From: CAYGZC01 sp964354225
GTDB lineage: Bacteria; Bacteroidota; Ignavibacteria; UBA10030; SZUA-254
Assembly (NCBI GenBank): GCA_964354225.1
Contig: CAYGZC010000129.1
Coordinates: 1-11,107, forward strand
Direction: 5' to 3'
Length of the DNA stretch: 11,107 bases
The notes under the pieces were generated by a model. It did not search any database, had not been told where the DNA came from, and worked only from the letters and a program-made list of their open reading frames with translations. Below are positions 7,030 to 11,107 of the stretch, piece after piece; position 1 is the stretch's first letter, and every line of letters begins with the position of its first letter. The position numbers and the translations under genes were made by a program.

Positions 7030-7185
7030 GATGGCACTCTGTCCGTGTTCGTTAGTTTTTATCTTTATCACATCTTCAACATTTATGACTAATATTTTAC
7101 AATCGCCTGTATTTCCGGTGTGAGAATTTTTCTGTATTGTGTAGAGGACCTCATCAACCACTCCATAGAAAACAACAACTTTTAA
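7030..7185 (-). pseudogene. Relic of a PII (GlnB/GlnK-like) gene, C-terminal half (copy A)
   Basis: Fifty-two codons starting inside the mntP stop codon read LKVVVFYGVVDEVLYTIQKN, then SHTGNTGDCKILV, then INVEDVIKIKTNEHGQSAI. This is colinear with the second half of PII proteins: beta-3, the helix, the ATP-site loop TGxxGDGKIFV and the VExVIRIRTGExGxxAI tail. PII proteins are trimeric ATP/ADP/2-oxoglutarate sensors; one subset is known to be encoded beside heavy-metal RND pumps. Signs of decay: the N-terminal half with the T-loop is missing (mntP occupies its place), the conserved GDGK reads GDCK, and the stop after AI is replaced by GAA so the frame runs on. Copy B lies at 1568-1633. Confidence 0.8.
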
Positions 7186-7739
7186 TTGATTATATGGCTA
7201 ATGAATATTTTAAAACCAATACACACTAAAATTATACCTCCTACTAATTCCATTTTCTTACCAAATCTAATCCCTAAAATATTTCCAAGGTATATCCCAC
7301 TAATTGAAAGAGATGCAGTAACTAATCCAATAATGGCGCTTGGGTACCAAATATCGACTCTAAGCATCGCAAAGCTGAAACCAACCACTAATGCATCAAT
7401 ACTTGTTGCTATCGATAGAATTACTAAATATATACCCTTTGATGGATCACCTTTGATCTCGTCGCTTTTTTTAAATGCGTTTTTTATCATATTAAAACCA
7501 ACGTAGGAAAGTAATATGAACGCTATCCAGTGATCAATATGCTTTACCAACGGTTCTAATTGAAATCCAATAAACCAACCGATTACCGGCATCAGGAATT
7601 GGAATAATCCAAAATGAAACGCCAGCCTGATAGCTCCTGTATGTCCCTCGATTTTCCTTCCTGCACCTGCAGCTAAAGAAACTGCAAATGCATCAAGAGC
7701 CAATCCGATTGCTATCAGCAATATTTCCGCTATTCCCAT
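7182..7739 (-). CDS. mntP: Manganese efflux pump MntP
   Basis: This full-length, 185-residue, six-helix inner-membrane protein exports Mn(II) and protects against manganese toxicity. Seen: the first half-repeat LLIAIGLALDAFAVSLAAGAG with Asp16, the AFHFGLFQFLMPVIGW segment, and the second half-repeat ILSIATSIDALVVGFSFAML with Asp115. The two Asp-containing helices are the hallmark of the family and needed for transport in E. coli MntP. The ATG at 7739 is preceded only by a weak AAGAAAA. The gene follows the truncated zinc-ribbon ORF by 34 bases and ends in overlap with a PII relic. I see no yybP-ykoY manganese riboswitch upstream. An AT-rich inverted repeat (7767-7782) lies 28 bases before the start and could be an operator. 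Confidence 0.95.
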   Translation of the reverse strand: MGIAEILLIAIGLALDAFAVSLAAGAGRKIEGHTGAIRLAFHFGLFQFLMPVIGWFIGFQLEPLVKHIDHWIAFILLSYVGFNMIKNAFKKSDEIKGDPSKGIYLVILSIATSIDALVVGFSFAMLRVDIWYPSAIIGLVTASLSISGIYLGNILGIRFGKKMELVGGIILVCIGFKIFISHIIN

Positions 7740-7766
7740 AAATTTTCTTTTGTCTTAACTAAGCTA

Positions 7767-7782
7767 TATTTATTCATAAATA
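7767..7782. promoter_or_regulatory. AT-rich 7-2-7 inverted repeat upstream of mntP
   Basis: TATTTAT-TC-ATAAATA is perfectly symmetric, lies 28 bases upstream of the mntP start and overlaps the stop codon of the short zinc-ribbon ORF. Its size and AT content fit a site for a dimeric metalloregulator of the MntR or Fur sort, but the sequence does not match a consensus I can name. Low base complexity makes a chance match plausible. Confidence 0.25.
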
Positions 7783-7911
7783 ATTTGTTTGTCCGTGCGC
7801 GGTGCATTGAGAATAGTGGACACAAGCATCTCCGGTATAATTTCTTCTTTCTTCTTTCTTATTTCCGCACTTAGGACACTGTATTATTGATCTTAATTTT
7901 ATATCTTTCAT
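7774..7911 (-). CDS. Short zinc-ribbon protein, truncated GDCCxC-like
   Basis: This is a 45-residue ORF with a good start: AGGAAAG lies 3-8 bases before ATG 7911. The product reads MKDIKLRSIIQCPKCGNKKE, then ERRNYTGDACVHYSQCTAHG and a short NYL end. Seen: CPKCGNKKEE (C12, C15), then DAC (C30) and YSQC (C36). This matches, from memory, the first half of small GDCCxC-motif proteins (I-x-CPxCGxxKEExxPxDACxxFYxCxxC), which are common near metal genes in Bacteroidota and relatives. The second half, with the GDCCxxCSYG motif, is missing, and only 34 bases separate the stop from mntP. It is therefore a 3'-truncated copy, or a distinct minimal zinc-knuckle protein. The ribosome site sits in the loop of a small ATACT/AGTAT hairpin (7911-7925). 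Confidence 0.55.
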   Translation of the reverse strand: MKDIKLRSIIQCPKCGNKKEERRNYTGDACVHYSQCTAHGQTNYL

Positions 7912-7949
7912 ATACTTTCCTAGTATAAAAGGGAATAGCTAACCGGAAT

Positions 7950-8708
7950 TCATTTATTCTCAATCCTATTCAATATTCGTTGGATCGGATGCAATGAAAT
8001 ATTTTCCACTGAATGTTTAGCATTATAATTAAATGGATTATCTAGATCATGTATTAAGTACAATAAAAAAACCATTAAAAAACTAATTGCACCAACAAAA
8101 AATACTGATTCAACAAATGGATCAAGTTTTGAAAATATTAAACCAAAACACAATACAAAAGTTGTAAATGTTGCAATCAAATATCCTGATGAAATGAAAT
8201 TTGTGTCACGAATAGTATCCGTTCAAATCACAAGGCGTTTCAAATTTGCGATTTCTTGTTTGAGGCGAATTATGTAATTAGGTTGTACTTTACCGTCATA
8301 CTTTGAAACTAACGAATTAATTTCTTCGAGCTTATCTAAAATATCATTTGTTTTTGTTTTTCGATGGAACCAATCCAAAATGCTTGACAAAGTAGTCTTA
8401 ATATGAATCTTGATTATACCTGACAATTCATTATCATTAGCCGATAATGTTCCTACTTCATCATATAGGACTGAAATATGGACCGCAATATCACCGGGGA
8501 TTTTTTCACTTTCTTTATAGTCTGATAATATTCCACTCAATAAGAAACCAATTAAAAATACATTAGCAGCAACAATTCCAGAAAACAGGTTATTTATGGT
8601 AATAAATTCAATGGAATATTGATGTAGAATTAGCTTAAGTATAACTATTGCTGTTACAACAACTAATGAACGAATAACAAGTGAAATATTTCTGCGATTT
8701 AATGACAT
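7950..8708 (-). pseudogene. Four-helix membrane protein gene interrupted by one in-frame TGA
   Basis: Two reading frames, 8223-8708 and about 7950-8222, are in the same phase and are separated only by a TGA at 8223-8225 (codon 162 of 252). The start at ATG 8708 has TAGGAGAC just upstream; a longer start at 8771 is less likely. The upstream part has two helices (about 10-28 and 39-60), then LLSGILSDYKESEKIPGDIA and a helical soluble domain ending YIIRLKQEIANLKRLVI. After the TGA come TDTIRDTNFISSGYLIAT, two more helices (TFTTFVLCFGLIFS and SVFFVGAISFLMVFLLYLI) and a tail. The organisation with SDYKExEK after TM2 recalls bestrophin-like (DUF4239-like) proteins, with low confidence. The natural end is also TGA. 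AT-rich (about 25% GC in places). Confidence 0.7.
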
Positions 8709-8749
8709 TTTGTCTCCTACGATTTTGCGATTTAATCTAACATATGTAT

Positions 8750-8767
8750 CAACGCAATATTGCGTTG
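8750..8767. promoter_or_regulatory. Perfect 18-bp palindrome upstream of the membrane protein gene
   Basis: CAACGCAAT-ATTGCGTTG is an uninterrupted, fully symmetric 18-base palindrome 41 bases upstream of the ATG at 8708. It lies in the AT-rich gap after the beta-barrel gene. It has the size and position of an operator bound by a dimeric repressor. No regulator gene lies in the window, and I cannot match the half-site to a named family. Confidence 0.45.
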
Positions 8768-8880
8768 CCATTCCTTTTATATTAAATCCAACTCTTTTAT
8801 TCTAAACTATAAACCAATCGTCTCTAAGATACATTATTGATTAACATTTATTGAAACTGATTATTATTAAATCCATTTTT

Positions 8881-9600
8881 TTATAGACCAATACCGAGTA
8901 TCATCCGAAGCTCGAATTCGAGGTTTCCTTTTTCGATTGGGCCTATTTTAAATGCAGATCCCAGAGACATCCATAAACCATCTTTCCCGTGCGAGAGAAC
9001 CGGTCCAAAATAATTTGCTTCCTCGCTGCCTTTGAATTCAAATCCGAAACGGAAGAGTTTCGAAAGCTCATAACTAACTCCCAACGCGTACTCGGGTTTT
9101 GTTTCCCATTTCTTATCCTCCTTTTCAAATGCAAGGATTGGATTGAATGAGATGTTAAACTTATCATAGTCTTTGGCTAATATCAATTTGGTATCGATCT
9201 CGTGTTCAGAAAAATCCGGTTTCCCAACATATTCGAAATATAGCAGTGGGTCGACAAAGTACAAATTTTTTTCTCCAAATTTATATCGCACCCTTATTTT
9301 ATATCCGTCGTATGTAAAAGAACTACCGGGAGCTTGACTGAATACTTGATATATGCCTACATCGAAATTATCAGTCATTCCTATTTCGAATTCGAGTTGG
9401 TGTTGAGAAAATGTATTGCCTTTCATCTCGTTTATTTTCAGCGATGAGAATGTAAGGTAATGTTCGAACTCAGCTTTCCCTCGTGGGGTAGTCATGTATT
9501 CGTATGTCCAAACATATCTCCGGTTGTCAGCCGTTACTTCTGTCGTGAGTGTAACTAATGAGATGAAGAATAATAAAATATTTATATAGTTGTATTTCAT
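8881..9600 (-). CDS. Exported outer-membrane beta-barrel protein linked to the RND pump gene
   Basis: This is a 239-residue protein with a clear signal peptide (MKYNYINILLFFISLVTLTT, cleavage likely near EVTA/DN, residue 24). The rest is a series of alternating amphipathic strands ending in turns: FDVGIYQVFS, YDGYKIRVRYKFG, LYFEYVGKPDFSEHEIDTKL, YALGVSYELSKLFRFGFEFKG and LEFELRMILGIGL. This is typical of a small outer-membrane barrel of 10 or so strands. No enzyme motif is visible. The start ATG 9600 has AAAGGAG 6 bases upstream. It follows the CzcA-type gene by 93 bases on the same strand, so it is probably the last gene of the efflux operon. It may be a porin-like or channel accessory to metal export; function not known. 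It is too short to be a TolC-type channel. Confidence 0.75.
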   Translation of the reverse strand: MKYNYINILLFFISLVTLTTEVTADNRRYVWTYEYMTTPRGKAEFEHYLTFSSLKINEMKGNTFSQHQLEFEIGMTDNFDVGIYQVFSQAPGSSFTYDGYKIRVRYKFGEKNLYFVDPLLYFEYVGKPDFSEHEIDTKLILAKDYDKFNISFNPILAFEKEDKKWETKPEYALGVSYELSKLFRFGFEFKGSEEANYFGPVLSHGKDGLWMSLGSAFKIGPIEKGNLEFELRMILGIGL

Positions 9601-9656
9601 TTGTACTCCTTTATTTGATCTCTTTCATTTTTGATTTCACCATGATATATAAAATT

Positions 9657-9682
9657 CGGCTTAGTAAACAAGTAATAAGCCG
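9657..9682 (-). terminator. Intergenic hairpin after the RND pump gene
   Basis: On the minus strand CGGCTTA (9682-9676), a 12-base loop and TAAGCCG (9663-9657) form a 7-bp stem, followed by AATTTTATA. It is a weak terminator or a processing/stability hairpin between the pump gene and the beta-barrel gene. It would lower expression of the downstream gene rather than separate it fully. Confidence 0.45.
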
Positions 9683-9693
9683 GAAAATATTAT

Positions 9694-11107
9694 TTACATA
9701 TCCGCTTCAACTTGTTTCTTTTCAAACCAACTGTAAACGGATGGGATTATTAATAACGTCAGCAGAGTTGAAGTAATCAATCCTCCGACGACAACGGTTG
9801 CAAGCGGTTTTTGAATTTCCGATCCGGCTCCACTGGCAAAGAGCATCGGCACCAAACTGAAAATTGCTATCGAAGCGGTCATCAATACCGGGCGTAACCT
9901 GTTAAGACTTCCTTTTATAATTGCGTCTTGCAGATTAATTCCTTCTTCTCGCAATTGTGAAATGTGGGAGACTAACACAACGCCGTTTAAGACAGCGACG
10001 CCAAACAAAACAATAAATCCGACCGAAGCCGGAACAGATAAATATAATCCGGAAATGTATAGCGAGAAGACTCCGCCAATGAGAGCGAATGGTAGGTTCG
10101 AAATTACTAACAGCGCCAATCGAACTGACCTGAATGTAACAAATAAGAGAAGCAGTATTAAGCCAACTGCAACGGGTCCAACAATCATTAGTTTGTTCAT
10201 TGCTCTCTGCTGATTTTCAAATTGTCCGCCCCAGGTCAAAAAATAACCTGCCGGTAGCTGAACATTAGCTTTTATCTTTTGTTTTGCTTCGGCAACAAAA
10301 CTGCCGATATCCCTTCCGCTTACATTCATTTCAATGCCGATTCTTCTAATTCCATCTTGCCGGCTTATCTGAACCGGTCCCTCGATCATTTTTACATCAG
10401 CTAATTGTGCAAGCGGAATATTCATTCCCGTTGTTGTGGGAATTAATATATTTTCTATTGCTTCAATGGAATTTCTTTTTTCTTCCGGCAACCGGACAGT
10501 GATATCAAAGTTTCTGTTCTCTTCATAAAACTTGGAGGCAGATTTTCCGGCGACAGCTATTTCGATGACATTCTGAACATCGCTGATGTTCAATCCATAC
10601 CTCGCTATTTTCGAACGGTCAATGTTTACCGTTAGGTATGGCTGTCCCGAAACCTTTTCTGTCATTAAGTCGGTTCCTCCTTCAATTGATGAAAGAACTC
10701 TTGCAATTTCATCTGCTTTACTTTTGAGTAAATCAATATCTTCACCAAAAAGTTTAAGGATCAATTGCGCTTTTGTTCCGGCAACAAGTTCGTCAATTCT
10801 GCATTGTATCGGTTGACTGAATCCGAAACCTAGTCCAGGTATCGATTCCAATGATGCACGCATTTCATTTGTTAATTCTTCTCTGGAGATATCCCGTTTC
10901 CATTCGCTCTTTGGTTTTAATATTCCCACGTAACCGGTTTTATCCACGCCTCTCGTATCCAAAGCGACTCCGGTTTGACCGATTCGGGCAACAACAATTC
11001 CGAGTTCATCAAATTCTTTCATCTTCTGAGCTGCAAGTTGGTTTACTTCCATCGCTTTCGAAAGAGAAACTCCCGGAAGCAGGGCAACATCCATATCGAA
11101 TGCGCCC
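9694..11107 (-). CDS. czcA: CzcA-type heavy-metal RND efflux pump, C-terminal half (5' end outside the window)
   Basis: This is the last 470 or so residues of the inner-membrane proton/metal antiporter of a tripartite CzcCBA-type system, usually about 1,030 residues. The frame is open to the right edge, so the ATG at 11094 is internal. Seen: the porter domain (LPGVSLSKAMEVNQLAAQKM, YVGILKPKSEW, SGQPYLTVNIDRSKIARYGL, GPVQISRQDGIRRIGIEMNV), then five C-terminal helices (starting LMIVGPVAVGLILLLLFVTF), including VLFGVAVLNGVVLVSHISQL. In QPIQCRIDELVAGTKAQL the position equivalent to the CusA copper methionine (Met573 region) is Glu. This points to divalent ions (Zn, Co, Cd or Ni) rather than Cu/Ag. 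The TM4 acidic residues are outside the window. The partners czcB and czcC are probably upstream, off the right edge. Confidence 0.92.
   Translation of the reverse strand, partial: GAFDMDVALLPGVSLSKAMEVNQLAAQKMKEFDELGIVVARIGQTGVALDTRGVDKTGYVGILKPKSEWKRDISREELTNEMRASLESIPGLGFGFSQPIQCRIDELVAGTKAQLILKLFGEDIDLLKSKADEIARVLSSIEGGTDLMTEKVSGQPYLTVNIDRSKIARYGLNISDVQNVIEIAVAGKSASKFYEENRNFDITVRLPEEKRNSIEAIENILIPTTTGMNIPLAQLADVKMIEGPVQISRQDGIRRIGIEMNVSGRDIGSFVAEAKQKIKANVQLPAGYFLTWGGQFENQQRAMNKLMIVGPVAVGLILLLLFVTFRSVRLALLVISNLPFALIGGVFSLYISGLYLSVPASVGFIVLFGVAVLNGVVLVSHISQLREEGINLQDAIIKGSLNRLRPVLMTASIAIFSLVPMLFASGAGSEIQKPLATVVVGGLITSTLLTLLIIPSVYSWFEKKQVEADM

Noticed and set aside
7030..7083. GQSAIE in the minus-strand frame resembles the start of TadE-like pilus proteins (RGQSAxEF).
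   Set aside because: The residues before it match PII in order and spacing (TGxxGDxK, VExVIKI, TNExGxxAI), and no hydrophobic TadE helix follows.
7740..7949. A yybP-ykoY manganese riboswitch before mntP.
   Set aside because: No matching paired helices are visible, and the space is filled by the short zinc-ribbon ORF.
8181..8225. Selenocysteine or reassigned TGA in the membrane protein gene.
   Set aside because: The hairpin after the TGA is too small and too close for a SECIS, and several genes here use TGA as their normal stop. A nonsense mutation or error is simpler.
1..11107. CRISPR arrays, tRNA or rRNA genes, insertion sequences.
   Set aside because: No regularly spaced repeats, no tRNA-like folds, and no transposase or terminal inverted repeats with a target duplication were seen.

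Overview
The window looks like an accessory stretch of a Gram-negative bacterial chromosome, most likely from the Bacteroidota/Ignavibacteriota side of the tree. This is an inference. It rests on the outer-membrane beta-barrel, the RND efflux pump, the Shine-Dalgarno style starts (AGGAG close to ATG) and the recalled habit of these lineages of placing PII-type genes and GDCCxC-type zinc ribbons beside metal pumps. Only the first gene, the 3' end of ahcY, is on the plus strand. It is closed by a strong symmetric terminator at 386-415. Every other gene is on the minus strand.

Read along the minus strand from the right edge, the layout is as follows. The C-terminal half of a CzcA-type RND metal pump (9694-11107) is followed by a small exported beta-barrel protein (8881-9600). 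Next is a four-helix membrane protein gene (7950-8708), broken by one in-frame TGA and preceded by a perfect 18-bp palindrome. Then come a 45-residue truncated zinc-ribbon ORF (7774-7911), mntP for manganese efflux (7182-7739), and a decayed C-terminal half of a PII signalling gene (7030-7185). A poorly supported exported small ORF (6571-6921) precedes htpX (5507-6358). A small membrane protein and a TFIIB-type zinc-ribbon protein (4915-5446) overlap head to tail. They are followed by an 851-residue P-type cation ATPase (2213-4768), a TerB-like protein (1630-2043), a second and shorter PII relic (1568-1633) and dmeF for Co/Ni efflux (544-1506).

The theme is metal-ion export together with envelope and membrane quality control. 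Four separate cation exporters (RND, MntP, P-type ATPase, CDF) lie within 11 kb. Two small zinc-ribbon proteins, an HtpX protease and a TerB-like protein lie among them. Much of the region shows decay: two PII fragments, a truncated zinc ribbon and a gene with a premature stop.

The most interesting observation is the pair of PII C-terminal relics. They lie in the same orientation, each directly abutting the stop codon of an unrelated gene, and they flank a block of about 5.4 kb carrying the ATPase and htpX genes. The pattern of substitutions between them is protein-like. They suggest that two PII-linked metal-efflux modules once stood here and were rearranged. I did not find a convincing wholly new system.
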